DNA of 64,000 nucleotides, from contig NZ_VUOE01000001.1 in NCBI RefSeq assembly GCF_008386635.1, positions 2,161,857-2,225,856 of the forward strand, written 5' to 3'. A program made the position numbers and the translations under genes. Of the stretch, positions 35,338-43,613 are shown piece after piece. The DNA is from Maribacter flavus. GTDB lineage: Bacteria; Bacteroidota; Bacteroidia; Flavobacteriales; Flavobacteriaceae. Every line of letters starts with the position of its first letter. The first letter of the stretch is position 1. The notes under the pieces were generated by a model, which saw only the letters and a program-made list of their open reading frames with translations, made no database searches and was not told the origin of the DNA.

Positions 35338-35790
35338 ATGGCTCTTAATTTTAACCAATACGCTACAGAAGGCAATACCTTTCTAAAGGATTATGCCAAG
35401 GAGATGAATATGCCCAATGACCTGGAAAAAGCGGGGCGTATTTTCGCTTCCATCATGCATGCGCTCAGAGATATTATTCCGGCTGAAGAATCTTTACAGT
35501 TTATTGCACAACTGCCTATGTTCTTGAAGGCGGTCTATGTAAACGGATGGTCCTTGAAGAGGAAAAAGCCTAAAATTAAAAACATGGCCGAATTTTTAGA
35601 TTTGGTTCGCGCTCATGTTGGGCCCACCCAGTACAATGACTTTGAATATAGCGATGATACTGCCGAAAGATATGTTGATACCACCTTTATTTATATAAGA
35701 AAATATGTATCGTTGGGTGAATTGGAAGATATACGTGGCAGCTTGCCAAAGGAATTAAAAAGCATGATTTATTCGAATATAATGTTTTAA
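35338..35790 (+). CDS. DUF2267 family protein
   Basis: 150 residues from the ATG at 35338; an upstream in-frame start at 35311 would fall inside the -7 box and is rejected. The DUF2267 pattern is clear: NQYATEGNTFLKDYAKEMN, DLEKAGRIFASIMHALRDII, then AQLPMFLKAVYVNGWSL and a C-terminal helical segment LGELEDIRGSLPKELKSMI. The family consists of small soluble helical proteins common in stress islands; function unknown. Single-gene unit, divergent from HPF/Usp. Confidence 0.88.
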   Translation: MALNFNQYATEGNTFLKDYAKEMNMPNDLEKAGRIFASIMHALRDIIPAEESLQFIAQLPMFLKAVYVNGWSLKRKKPKIKNMAEFLDLVRAHVGPTQYNDFEYSDDTAERYVDTTFIYIRKYVSLGELEDIRGSLPKELKSMIYSNIMF

Positions 35791-35821
35791 GCAGCAAAGA
35801 AGTTTTCACCTTAATGCATAA

Positions 35822-35833
35822 TGACTTTGGTCA
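35822..35833 (+). promoter_or_regulatory. ATGAY-N4-RTCAT site 5
   Basis: TGACTTTGGTCA flanked by A and T, identical in sequence to site 11. The -7 box TAATTTTA (35857-35864) begins 23 bp downstream, before the WG-repeat gene. Confidence 0.75.
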
Positions 35834-35886
35834 TTTCCAGGTGCTTGTAACAGTATTAATTTTAAACGAATCTTAAAATGGAAATT

Positions 35887-36525
35887 ATGAGAACGAAACT
35901 ATTATTATTGACTTTTTTGTTGATGTTGCCTTTAGCATTGCCATCTCAAGAGCTAAAGGGTATTGATGAAATAGCCCCTTTTAGTGAGGGATTGGCAGCA
36001 GTTCGGCAAGGTGAAAAGTGGGGGTTCATTGATGAGAACGGAACTTTGGTAATTGACTTTAGAAATGATGTTTATTGGAACAATGATGCTGATACCTCAA
36101 AGTCCGATATTTCAGGAGTGCGTTATCCTATGTTTCAAGAGGGTAGATGTTTAATTACAAAGAATGTGGAGGATGGTATTGCTGTTTATGGATTTATGGA
36201 CACAAAAGGAAAGACAATCATAGAACCCCAGTTTTTGAACGTATTCCCTTTTAAGAATGGCTATACCACTGGCGTCTTATTCGATAAGGCATTGAAAGGT
36301 AAAAACGAATTCAAACTTGATATCTACGAGTTTAAGTTTTTTGATGTGTTGCTGGATGCCTCTGGTGAAATAGACGAATATTTTGAACGTCGGCATAATA
36401 TCCTTATGACCAAAAAACGGTATCAAGTGCCTACAATTGGGGCAAAATATTTAGCGGAAAATCTTGTTGCGATTTATGGTAAAAATCAAGGTTGGGAAAT
36501 ACGAAAACTAGCATTAAAAAATTGA
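35887..36525 (+). CDS. Exported WG-repeat protein
   Basis: 212 residues. Start placed at the second ATG (35887), because the first (35878) would leave only 13 bases after the -7 box, while the others have 16 or more. A signal peptide is present (KLLLLTFLLMLPLALPSQ). WG repeats follow: FSEGLAAVRQGEKWGFIDENG and a second with YGFMDTKGKTIIEPQF. The family is thought to bind partners at the cell surface; no enzyme activity. It is followed at 52 bp by the SDR gene and probably leads that operon. Confidence 0.82.
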   Translation: MRTKLLLLTFLLMLPLALPSQELKGIDEIAPFSEGLAAVRQGEKWGFIDENGTLVIDFRNDVYWNNDADTSKSDISGVRYPMFQEGRCLITKNVEDGIAVYGFMDTKGKTIIEPQFLNVFPFKNGYTTGVLFDKALKGKNEFKLDIYEFKFFDVLLDASGEIDEYFERRHNILMTKKRYQVPTIGAKYLAENLVAIYGKNQGWEIRKLALKN

Positions 36526-36577
36526 AATAAGAAGTTCTTAATAATATAACTAAACCAGTTTCCAAGGAAAATAAAAT

Positions 36578-37339
36578 ATGGGTCGATTAAAGGATAAAGT
36601 AGCCATTATTACTGGTGGTGCAGGTGGTATTGGAATAGCAACTGCAAAATTGTTTCTGGACCAAGGGGCCATGGTGGTCATTGCTGACATTAGTAAAGAA
36701 GCATTGGAGAAGGCCAGTTTGGAAATAAATCACGGAAATTTGTCGTATTGTGTTGTGGATGTTTCCAAACCGAAGGATAATGAAAAGATGGTTGCACACA
36801 CTTTGGATGTTCATAATAGGATAGATATCTTTTTTGCAAATGCTGGTATAGAGGGAACCTCAAAGCCCATTGCGGAATATCCCGATGATATTTTTGATAG
36901 TGTTATTGACGTAAACCTAAAAGGGGTATGGTATGGCTGCAAATATGTAATTCCTAAAATGAAGGCTGGTGGTAGTGTGATGATTACATCTTCCGTTGCT
37001 GGACTGAAAGGTTTTGCTGGGTTGGGTGCCTATGTGTCCACCAAGCATGCTATAATTGGCATAATGAGGGTTGCAGCCCTGGAATTCGCCTCAAACAAAA
37101 TAAGAGTAAATACCATTCATCCGGGACCGGTAAACAATGATATGATGAGGAGGATAGAAAAAGATATTTCACCTGAAAACCCAGGGGAGGTTCTTAAAGG
37201 TTTTGAAACTACGATTCCTTTTGGTCGATATGTGGATTCAAATGAAATAGCTCAAATAGCCCTTTTCCTAGCCTCTGAGGATAGTAAAATGATTACAGGT
37301 TGTATGCACATAGTCGATGGAGGAATGTTGACCAACTAA
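36578..37339 (+). CDS. Short-chain dehydrogenase/reductase
   Basis: 253 residues, classical SDR. Cofactor motif TGGAGGIGIATAKLF near residue 11, an acidic residue at the end of strand 2 (VVIADIS) favouring NAD(H), NAG motif as FANAGIEG, catalytic Ser (MITSSVAGLKG), and YVSTK as the YxxxK pair; the C-terminal IHPGPVNNDMM and ITGCMHIVDGGM are family standards. Substrate is unknown. It lies between the WG-repeat gene and a decayed small membrane gene. Confidence 0.92.
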   Translation: MGRLKDKVAIITGGAGGIGIATAKLFLDQGAMVVIADISKEALEKASLEINHGNLSYCVVDVSKPKDNEKMVAHTLDVHNRIDIFFANAGIEGTSKPIAEYPDDIFDSVIDVNLKGVWYGCKYVIPKMKAGGSVMITSSVAGLKGFAGLGAYVSTKHAIIGIMRVAALEFASNKIRVNTIHPGPVNNDMMRRIEKDISPENPGEVLKGFETTIPFGRYVDSNEIAQIALFLASEDSKMITGCMHIVDGGMLTN

Positions 37340-37363
37340 AACTTAGTATTCATCCAATGTATC

Positions 37364-37540
37364 GTGAAAAACAAGAAAGAGGATAGGAGTACTTGAGCAA
37401 TAGGTGGAATGACCATGGTAGGCGTGGGTGTCGGACTTGCCTTTTTACAGACCTCACCATTGTAAATGGTTGCATGCATCTTATCTGGAATAGGTTTGGG
37501 ACTTGTTATGACAGCAATTATTTCCTCAAAAAAAGGATAA
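37364..37540 (+). pseudogene. Decayed small membrane protein gene with two internal stops
   Basis: A 59-codon frame starts with GTG at 37364 and contains TGA at 37394 and TAA at 37463 before its natural TAA at 37538. Ignoring the stops, it reads VKNKKEDRST, then AIGGMTMVGVGVGLAFLQTS and MVACILSGIGLGLVMTAIIS: a short basic tail and two glycine-rich membrane helices, a common small flavobacterial membrane protein type. The intact length and helix pattern show it was a real gene. Confidence 0.65.
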
Positions 37541-37580
37541 TAGAATTGATGGCCATTTTTAAACACCTAAAAGCTTAATT

Positions 37581-38258
37581 ATGAGAGTATTTTGGATTAT
37601 TGTATTGCTTATTATTTTATTTTTTAGTTGTAAAGAAAAACCAAAGGTTACTATACCCGATAGCGAAAAGACTATACAAGATTTGCCCAAGAATGAAGGT
37701 TTATCCCCCGTTCAAAAGGAAATACTGAATTTTGCCGATTCTACTTTTTCCGGTCGCGTGGATATGGACGCATTAATTGCATTTAAAAAAATTGATGTCC
37801 AAGGAATTACAACGGATATTGACATGAATGAAGGTATTCTATTGTATAAGGAATTGATAAAATCCAATATTGTAGAAGTGTTGCCCATATTTGAAGTTAA
37901 AAATACAAATTCAGCTATTTTACCAATAAAGGGGAAGGGGTTTGGAGGAGCTATATGGGCAAAGGTTTTGGTTGATATAAAGACTTTGGAAATCAAAAAG
38001 ATTGAATTTGACCACAAGTCGGAAACATATGGCTACGGATCGGAAGTGTCACAAAGTACTTTTGAAAATCAGTTTGTAGGAACAAAAATAGACTTAGATA
38101 AAAATTCCTTTACCCTTCAACAAAATATGGAGAAAAGGATGGATGATGGTGTATATGTCGATGGTATCTCTGGGGCTACAATAACTAGTGCGGCCGCTAT
38201 TCAGATGGTTAATTTAGGGCTTCAAAAGTATAAGGGATATTTAGTGCATACTAGATGA
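37581..38258 (+). CDS. FMN-binding domain lipoprotein (RnfG/NqrC-like)
   Basis: 225 residues. Lipobox LIILFFSCKEK places it at the envelope. The FMN-binding domain covers about 95-220: VLPIFEVKNTNSAI, GKGFGGAIWAKVLVD and the motif DGISGATITSAA. In NqrC and RnfG the corresponding Thr carries covalent FMN, attached by the flavin transferase ApbE. So this is probably a covalently flavinylated redox lipoprotein. No rnf, nqr or apbE gene is in the window. Its stop overlaps the start of the DinB gene by 4 bp. Confidence 0.85.
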   Translation: MRVFWIIVLLIILFFSCKEKPKVTIPDSEKTIQDLPKNEGLSPVQKEILNFADSTFSGRVDMDALIAFKKIDVQGITTDIDMNEGILLYKELIKSNIVEVLPIFEVKNTNSAILPIKGKGFGGAIWAKVLVDIKTLEIKKIEFDHKSETYGYGSEVSQSTFENQFVGTKIDLDKNSFTLQQNMEKRMDDGVYVDGISGATITSAAAIQMVNLGLQKYKGYLVHTR

Positions 38259-38710
38259 AATTAAAAACACAATTATTCCTGGAACTTTGGATGGAAGCAA
38301 GAACACGTTTTACCAATCAACTTGAAAGACTCAAAGAGGAAGATTTGAAGAAGAAGCTGCCACCTTCTGTAAATAGTGTCGGTTTTCTTATTAGGCATAT
38401 TGGTGACGTAGAGCTGCTCTTTGCAAAGAACGTTTTTGGTGCATCTGGAGTTAAGGTAATAGCCAAAACGGTAATAGCCTCAACCGATACGGGTGAATGG
38501 ACCAATCTTTCTGAACTTAATGACTATGTTTATTATTCATTTAATACCCTAAAAGCTATTGTGGAACAGCAAGAGGAAATGGATTGGGAAACCCTGGTGA
38601 CCACCAAAGAATTCGGCACAAAGACAAAAGCGGAGGCTTTTGGGCGAATTGTATCCCATACCAACCATCATGCCGGTCAGATGGCAATTTTGATTAAATA
38701 TGGAAAATAG
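38255..38710 (+). CDS. DinB-family protein
   Basis: 151 residues, four-helix DinB/YfiT-like fold. The metal-binding histidines are in FLIRHIGDVELLF and in SHTNHHAGQMAILIKYG, giving the usual H...HxxxH set. Members of this superfamily include metal-dependent thiol transferases and stress-induced proteins of unknown activity. Translation is coupled to the FMN-binding lipoprotein (ATGA overlap). No signal peptide. Confidence 0.88.
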   Translation: MKLKTQLFLELWMEARTRFTNQLERLKEEDLKKKLPPSVNSVGFLIRHIGDVELLFAKNVFGASGVKVIAKTVIASTDTGEWTNLSELNDYVYYSFNTLKAIVEQQEEMDWETLVTTKEFGTKTKAEAFGRIVSHTNHHAGQMAILIKYGK

Positions 38711-38871
38711 ATTCATGAGAATTTTAGTGTCTTTTCCTCCCCAAAGGTCTCATGGCCTTATCACTTTTTACGTAAGTAGCATTTTCATTTCTGAAAGAGA
38801 AATATGACTATTATTATCTAGAAATTAAAAAATAGTATCTATCCAACTAATGTTTGTCGTTTGGGCTTAAT

Positions 38872-39270
38872 TCAGACATTGTTCAGATTTTGAATTACCT
38901 GTTCAAGTTTTGCACGTACCTTTTTCGCTATCAAAACAAGGTCATCGTTTTTAATAGCTTGCATGGAGGCAGCTGGATCTACGGCCGCAATTTCTATATT
39001 ACCTTCCTTAATCTCTTGTACTATTACATTGCAAGGTAGCATGGTGCCAATTTTATTTTCTGCCTGAAGCGCCTGGTAAGCCATAGATGGATTGCAGGCC
39101 CCAAGAATTTTATAACTTAAGATGTCAACATCCAGTTTTTGCTTAAGGGTAGTTTTCATATCTATTTCAGTCAAAACTCCAAAACCTTCCTCTTTTAAGG
39201 CCTCTTTTGTTTTTGAAATTGCTTCCTCAAATGTTATGTTTTTTAATTCGGTAGAAAAATAGTAGCCCAT
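38872..39270 (-). CDS. DUF302 family protein
   Basis: 132 residues. DUF302 features: TFEEAISKTKEALKEEGFGV, then LTEIDMKTTLKQKLD, YKILGACNPSMAYQAL and GTMLPCNVIVQEIKEG. The family is soluble, dimeric, and found in stress and redox contexts without a known reaction. It is a single-gene unit. The nearest palindrome (39377) is followed by TAACTTGA at 23 bp, a poorer box, and leaves a leader of about 70 bases. Confidence 0.9.
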   Translation of the reverse strand: MGYYFSTELKNITFEEAISKTKEALKEEGFGVLTEIDMKTTLKQKLDVDILSYKILGACNPSMAYQALQAENKIGTMLPCNVIVQEIKEGNIEIAAVDPAASMQAIKNDDLVLIAKKVRAKLEQVIQNLNNV

Positions 39271-39376
39271 TGATTTACTGTTTTATTGACATGATTTGTG
39301 TAATAGGAATCGTATTGAATACTTGTATATTAGTGGTTTAGTGGGTCAAGTTACTGATTGTGTGGTTTTTGATTAA

Positions 39377-39388
39377 TGATTTATATCA
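39377..39388 (-). promoter_or_regulatory. ATGAY-N4-RTCAT site 6
   Basis: TGATTTATATCA flanked by A and T. In the direction of the DUF302 gene the sequence 23 bp away is TAACTTGA (39353-39346), matching TAnnTT but not the last two bases. The site is 106 bp from the ATG. Confidence 0.55.
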
Positions 39389-39433
39389 TATTGGAATAAC
39401 TAGTAAATTAAGTAAGATGAGGTTTTAAGTTGC

Positions 39434-40645
39434 CTAATATGAGTTGCGATACCAAGTCGTGTTCCTATACTCTTTGTTTTTTGAGACCGCCTCCCGGTTC
39501 TTCACTATTAGGAAATTTTCATTAATGCGTCTACTTCTATACCCCATTAAATGAAAGAATTTTTTTGCCAAGAATTTCGCTACCCTTAAATCCACCCTTA
39601 ATGCATCTTTCTGGTCTGATATCCATGAAACGCCTGGTAAAATTGCCAGCATACGATCTACTTGCAATTTTCTAAGCAATGAAGAAAGTGAGAGAAAAAT
39701 AGAAGGTATGTGCCTTATAATAAAAAAGCCATCTTCGCCCTTTTTCTGGTATAAGGGCATGAAGATATTTCCTTTTAAAGGTGTTAATACAGGTACCGAA
39801 TTACTGGTAGCGATTTGTTGCCCTTTTTTTACCTGCTCAAAATTTGTAAATCCCGGTTTTGTGTAGAAATCTTCATCTTGTCCTATTTTATGATGGTGTA
39901 CAATTTCATATGCATGGTTCAAATCTTCAGTTGAACGGTTAAGAATAGTATAGTAGGTATCGTAATCTACCCCGACTTTTAGAATGACACCAGTATAAAT
40001 TAATGTGAGGTATACGAATGCGATATGATTTTCTATAGAAGAAGGAGCATCATGCTGTCCAGATTCAAATCCAAAGGCTACGTAGCCAAGTTGATTGATG
40101 TAACTTAATAAGGTTCCCTCCAGATATTCTTCAATTCCTAAAAGTAAAGGTACCGGATATTGTTCTGTGAATTTCCGATTAAGGAGTGTGTCGTTAACCG
40201 TAATAAAGGGTTTTGTTGGGCTTGAAGTGGTATGGAGATCAACAAAATAAAAGGGTCCGTTATCTATTTCTAAAATTTGAGAAATTATTGTATAAAGTTG
40301 GTATTGTTCGTAGTCTTCTTCATTTTTAATGATTTTGTCTTCTTTTAATAGCCATTCGACCCTTTCCTCATTCCACATACGGTTCAGGTCTTCTCGGTTA
40401 TATCGTACACCCTGTTGAAGGGCAGAAAGATTGCCAGCAATGGCATATATTTTTCCTCTTACAACAATATTTTTTGATTTAATGTCATCAAGCACCTTGA
40501 CCAATGCGAAAACGCCAGATGGTTCATTACCGTGAATTCCAGCCGTGAAAATTATGGTGGGCCCAGCTGTATCACCCTCCAACCGTCCAAGGATTCGATT
40601 TATTTCAATGGATTGAACAAGTGCCTTACTATAAACCTTTACCAT
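39434..40645 (-). CDS. Succinylglutamate desuccinylase/aspartoacylase family protein
   Basis: 403 residues. The zinc carboxypeptidase-like fold of the AstE/AspA family is shown by TAGIHGNEPSGVFALVKVL (His and Glu zinc ligands), YFVDLHTTSSPTKPF (third ligand) and GFESGQHDAPSS (catalytic Glu). The last 120 residues, including GVSWISDQKDALRVDLRVAK, are an extension not seen in classical AstE. It follows the GCS2-CBS gene by 1 bp. The pair suggests formation and hydrolysis of the same amide bond; actual substrates unknown. Confidence 0.82.
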   Translation of the reverse strand: MVKVYSKALVQSIEINRILGRLEGDTAGPTIIFTAGIHGNEPSGVFALVKVLDDIKSKNIVVRGKIYAIAGNLSALQQGVRYNREDLNRMWNEERVEWLLKEDKIIKNEEDYEQYQLYTIISQILEIDNGPFYFVDLHTTSSPTKPFITVNDTLLNRKFTEQYPVPLLLGIEEYLEGTLLSYINQLGYVAFGFESGQHDAPSSIENHIAFVYLTLIYTGVILKVGVDYDTYYTILNRSTEDLNHAYEIVHHHKIGQDEDFYTKPGFTNFEQVKKGQQIATSNSVPVLTPLKGNIFMPLYQKKGEDGFFIIRHIPSIFLSLSSLLRKLQVDRMLAILPGVSWISDQKDALRVDLRVAKFLAKKFFHLMGYRSRRINENFLIVKNREAVSKNKEYRNTTWYRNSY

Positions 40646-40646
40646 T

Positions 40647-42503
40647 TTATATTTCGGTCATATCTTTCAAAGTAATAATACCAATAAGGGAGCTTTTGTT
40701 TACTACGGGTACGCAGCCTATATGATTTTTTTCTAGTAACTCGTAAACGGTTTCCAAATCGGTTTCTGGAGCTACTGAGATTACTTCGTTTACCATCAGA
40801 TCACCTACTTTGGTGCTGGTAAAATCCGTCCGCTCTTTTAGATATTCGGTCATATGGCTCCAAGTCAAGAGTCCACAAAGTTCATTCTCGTCATTCAATA
40901 CTGGAACATGGTGAATATTCTTCCAATTCATAATGCTAGTGGCCATATCCGCCATATCGTTTTCATTGACGGTGAGCAATTGGGTGGACATTATGTGTTT
41001 TGCCAGTCTGGCACTGGATCGAACCTTAAATCCTTTAGGAATTATTGGCCAATCTGAAACAGGGGCTAATGTTTGCTGGTTTTCATAAATTGCCTCCGTT
41101 AGAGCAATAACCGCATCATCTTGTTTCATGTTCTTTTTGAGTTGACGGTAACTTAGAACACTCCATCTTGAACCACTATTTCCTTTGGCCCTTTTCTCTA
41201 TGACTTCCAAATAACGATGGATGTCATTCGGATTGATATTGCATTTTTTTAATCCTTCATACGCAAGTGGGAGTAATTCCTTGATAACTAAATCTCGTAT
41301 GGGTATCTCAGTTCCTTTCCATAGCATTATGCTTGCAGCCCCATTTCTGGCCGCCTTAATAAAGTTATCCTTAGCATCCTGAAAGTCCATGACTTTGGTA
41401 ATGTCGTCAAATTCCGCGGGTCTGGATTTCATAAGTCCTACCCAAAACGCAAAATTTGCCATTTCATCAAGAACTGTAGGTCCTGAAGAAAGGTATCTGT
41501 TTTCAATCCGGATATGGGCATTCTTTTTAGTAGCACCATAACAAGGACGGTTCCAGCGATAAATAGTGCCATTGTGCAAATTGAGTGCATTCAATTTTGG
41601 AATATTACCCTTTTTTAATTCTAAGAGAGAATCCTTTTCCACATTATTGGTCAACATAACTTCATACTGGGCGATGTCTTCCTTATAAATATCTATGATG
41701 GACCCTGATACCCATGAATTACCGAAGGTAACCCTGGCCAGTTTGTCTTGAAGTGTATAGGAAGAACTTCTTGTGTCTATACTCTGTTGGAACAAGGCAA
41801 TGCGTGTCTCGCTCCAAAGTTCGCGTCCCATCAAAAGAGGAGAATTGGTGGCTATACCCAGTATAGGGCCTGAAATTGCCTGAGCCCAATTATAACTGGC
41901 TACAAAATCATCTGGAGCAATTTGGAGATGCATTTGAAAACTGGTATTACAGGCCTCAAACAAAACTGAGTCATGGTGAATGGAAAGTTCGTCTACTCCA
42001 CGAATGTGCATTTCAAAATCTTTTTTACGTAGTAATTTTATGGCATTGTTTAAGAGTTCATAGCGAATGTTTGGTGTCATGAACTCCATGGAAAGTTCTT
42101 GTGTGGTAATTGTTGGCAGTATACCAGTTAATATAACCTTGTTATCATAATTACTAGCGGTCTGCATTGCCTTGTTTAGTAATAACGTAAGTTTTTTTTC
42201 CATCACTGAGAAACAATTCTCTTTTAACTCTTCAGGATCCAAGTTGATTTCAAGGTTATAACGGGCAATTTCGTTCGTAAAATGGGAGTCGTCAATAGCC
42301 CTTAGGATTCTTATCGCGTCTTGGGTAGGACGCCAGTTCTCATCAACCAAACAAAACTCTTGTTCTGAACCAATATGCATAACCTCACTTTCAATCATAC
42401 CATCTCTAAGCATGATTTTTAATGCCTGAATATCATTCAGTAAATTTTTAATGAATCTTGCTCTAGAATCTTTATCAATTTTTTCTACTTGGTATGTTCC
42501 CAT
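40647..42503 (-). CDS. GCS2-type carboxylate-amine ligase fused to paired CBS domains
   Basis: 618 residues. Residues about 35-440 are the glutamate-cysteine ligase 2 fold: GSEQEFCLVDENWRP (the ExE metal site), RYNLEINLDPEEL, FQMHLQIAPDDF and AHIRIENRYLSSGPT. The C-terminal 130 residues are two CBS motifs (HHVPVLNDENELCGLLTW and GCVPVVNKSSLIGIITLKD), which sense adenine nucleotides in other proteins. Thus a peptide-bond forming enzyme whose activity may follow energy charge. It lies between pfkB-like and AstE-like genes with 26 and 1 bp gaps. True glutathione synthesis is not implied, since no gshB is seen. Confidence 0.85.
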   Translation of the reverse strand: MGTYQVEKIDKDSRARFIKNLLNDIQALKIMLRDGMIESEVMHIGSEQEFCLVDENWRPTQDAIRILRAIDDSHFTNEIARYNLEINLDPEELKENCFSVMEKKLTLLLNKAMQTASNYDNKVILTGILPTITTQELSMEFMTPNIRYELLNNAIKLLRKKDFEMHIRGVDELSIHHDSVLFEACNTSFQMHLQIAPDDFVASYNWAQAISGPILGIATNSPLLMGRELWSETRIALFQQSIDTRSSSYTLQDKLARVTFGNSWVSGSIIDIYKEDIAQYEVMLTNNVEKDSLLELKKGNIPKLNALNLHNGTIYRWNRPCYGATKKNAHIRIENRYLSSGPTVLDEMANFAFWVGLMKSRPAEFDDITKVMDFQDAKDNFIKAARNGAASIMLWKGTEIPIRDLVIKELLPLAYEGLKKCNINPNDIHRYLEVIEKRAKGNSGSRWSVLSYRQLKKNMKQDDAVIALTEAIYENQQTLAPVSDWPIIPKGFKVRSSARLAKHIMSTQLLTVNENDMADMATSIMNWKNIHHVPVLNDENELCGLLTWSHMTEYLKERTDFTSTKVGDLMVNEVISVAPETDLETVYELLEKNHIGCVPVVNKSSLIGIITLKDMTEI

Positions 42504-42529
42504 GGTAGTTGTCTTGAATATGTTTTGCT

Positions 42530-43495
42530 TCAGGCGTTGATTTTAATTTTTTGAGATGTATTGGAATTGGAGCATATCCAATCATTTAATTCCTCCACAT
42601 CCTTAATTTTACACAATTGGGTGCCATCGGTCATAGTGGCTGCAGTTCCACAAGCAACCCCATATTGGGCCATTTCCAGTAATGATTTTCCCTGGGCAAG
42701 TGCAAGAACCATTCCTGCAACCATGCTATCACCAGCACCAATAGTACTTTTTTGGTATACTACGGGTGCAGAAATGTAATCAATTGATTGAGAGGTAAAC
42801 ATTACGGCACCTTGAGGTCCCATTGAAACCACTAATACTTCACAAGGATTATTCTTTAAAAAAGTTTGGCCGATAGATTCCAGTTCCAGAAAAGAGATCG
42901 TTTCTACTCCGCAGAGTGTAGCGAGTTCTCCTAGATTGGGTTTTAGCAGATAGGCTCCGGCCTGTGCACCTTTCAACAAGGCTTCCCCTGAGGTGTCCAA
43001 AATGAATTTCACATTTTTATTGCCCGCAATTTTAGAAACTCTGGCAAAAAAATCGGTAGGCATGCCAGGGCATAGGCTTCCACTGGCCACCAAAATATCT
43101 CCTTCCACAAGTACGGCTTCCAATTGCTCCAAAGTCTTTTTCCATTCTTGGTCTTTGATCATGGGTCCGGGCATCCCAAAACGATATTGTTCATTATTCG
43201 AAGTATCTGTTACCGCAAAGTTTTCACGTACCCACCCTTCTATGTGAACTACTAGTTGTGGAATACCAAAATCAACTAACATATTGTTTAAATGACTTCC
43301 AGTTGGTCCTCCTGCCAAATACATACATAAGGAGGTTCCGCCCAGTTCGAGAAGTACTCGAGAAATGTTAATACCCCCACCACCAGCTTCATAGACGGGA
43401 AGGCTACATCTTAATTTATTATTTGGTTTTATTCCAGCTACAGTAGTGCTTTTGTCTATGGCTGGGTTGACAGTTAATGTTATTATCCTATTCAT
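42530..43495 (-). CDS. PfkB-family hexose-phosphate kinase
   Basis: 321 residues, the 1-phosphofructokinase/tagatose-6-phosphate kinase/Pfk-2 group. Motifs: LTVNPAIDKST at the start, EAGGGGINISRVLLELGG (substrate-binding glycines), and STIGAGDSMVAGMVLAL with the catalytic Asp. PfkB proteins of this type phosphorylate fructose-6-phosphate or related sugars. It heads the operon with GCS2-CBS and AstE-like genes. Promoter: palindrome at 43555 with a perfect TATATTTG at 23 bp, 28 bases before the ATG. Confidence 0.88.
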   Translation of the reverse strand: MNRIITLTVNPAIDKSTTVAGIKPNNKLRCSLPVYEAGGGGINISRVLLELGGTSLCMYLAGGPTGSHLNNMLVDFGIPQLVVHIEGWVRENFAVTDTSNNEQYRFGMPGPMIKDQEWKKTLEQLEAVLVEGDILVASGSLCPGMPTDFFARVSKIAGNKNVKFILDTSGEALLKGAQAGAYLLKPNLGELATLCGVETISFLELESIGQTFLKNNPCEVLVVSMGPQGAVMFTSQSIDYISAPVVYQKSTIGAGDSMVAGMVLALAQGKSLLEMAQYGVACGTAATMTDGTQLCKIKDVEELNDWICSNSNTSQKIKINA

Positions 43496-43554
43496 ATTGT
43501 GGGTTATTTTAACTGTGTTTTCTCAAATATAATAGTATGTCAAATGGTCTCATA

Positions 43555-43566
43555 TGACCAATGTCA
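43555..43566. promoter_or_regulatory. ATGAY-N4-RTCAT site 7
   Basis: TGACCAATGTCA flanked by A and T. Minus side: TATATTTG (43531-43524) toward pfkB. Plus side: TACTTTCG (43590-43597) toward the M50 protease. Each starts exactly 23 bp from the palindrome edge. Confidence 0.8.
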
Positions 43567-43613
43567 TTGTTGAAAAAGTACCTCTGGAATACTTTCGTCT
43601 AAAACAAATCAAT

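Noticed and set aside
38803..38814. TGACTATTATTA after the DinB gene
   Set aside because: One half-site is broken and no gene starts downstream on either strand.
40647..42503. GCS2-CBS gene as gshA for glutathione synthesis
   Set aside because: The ligase fold is shared by several carboxylate-amine ligases, no gshB is seen, and the gene is linked to a hydrolase; naming it gshA would claim too much.
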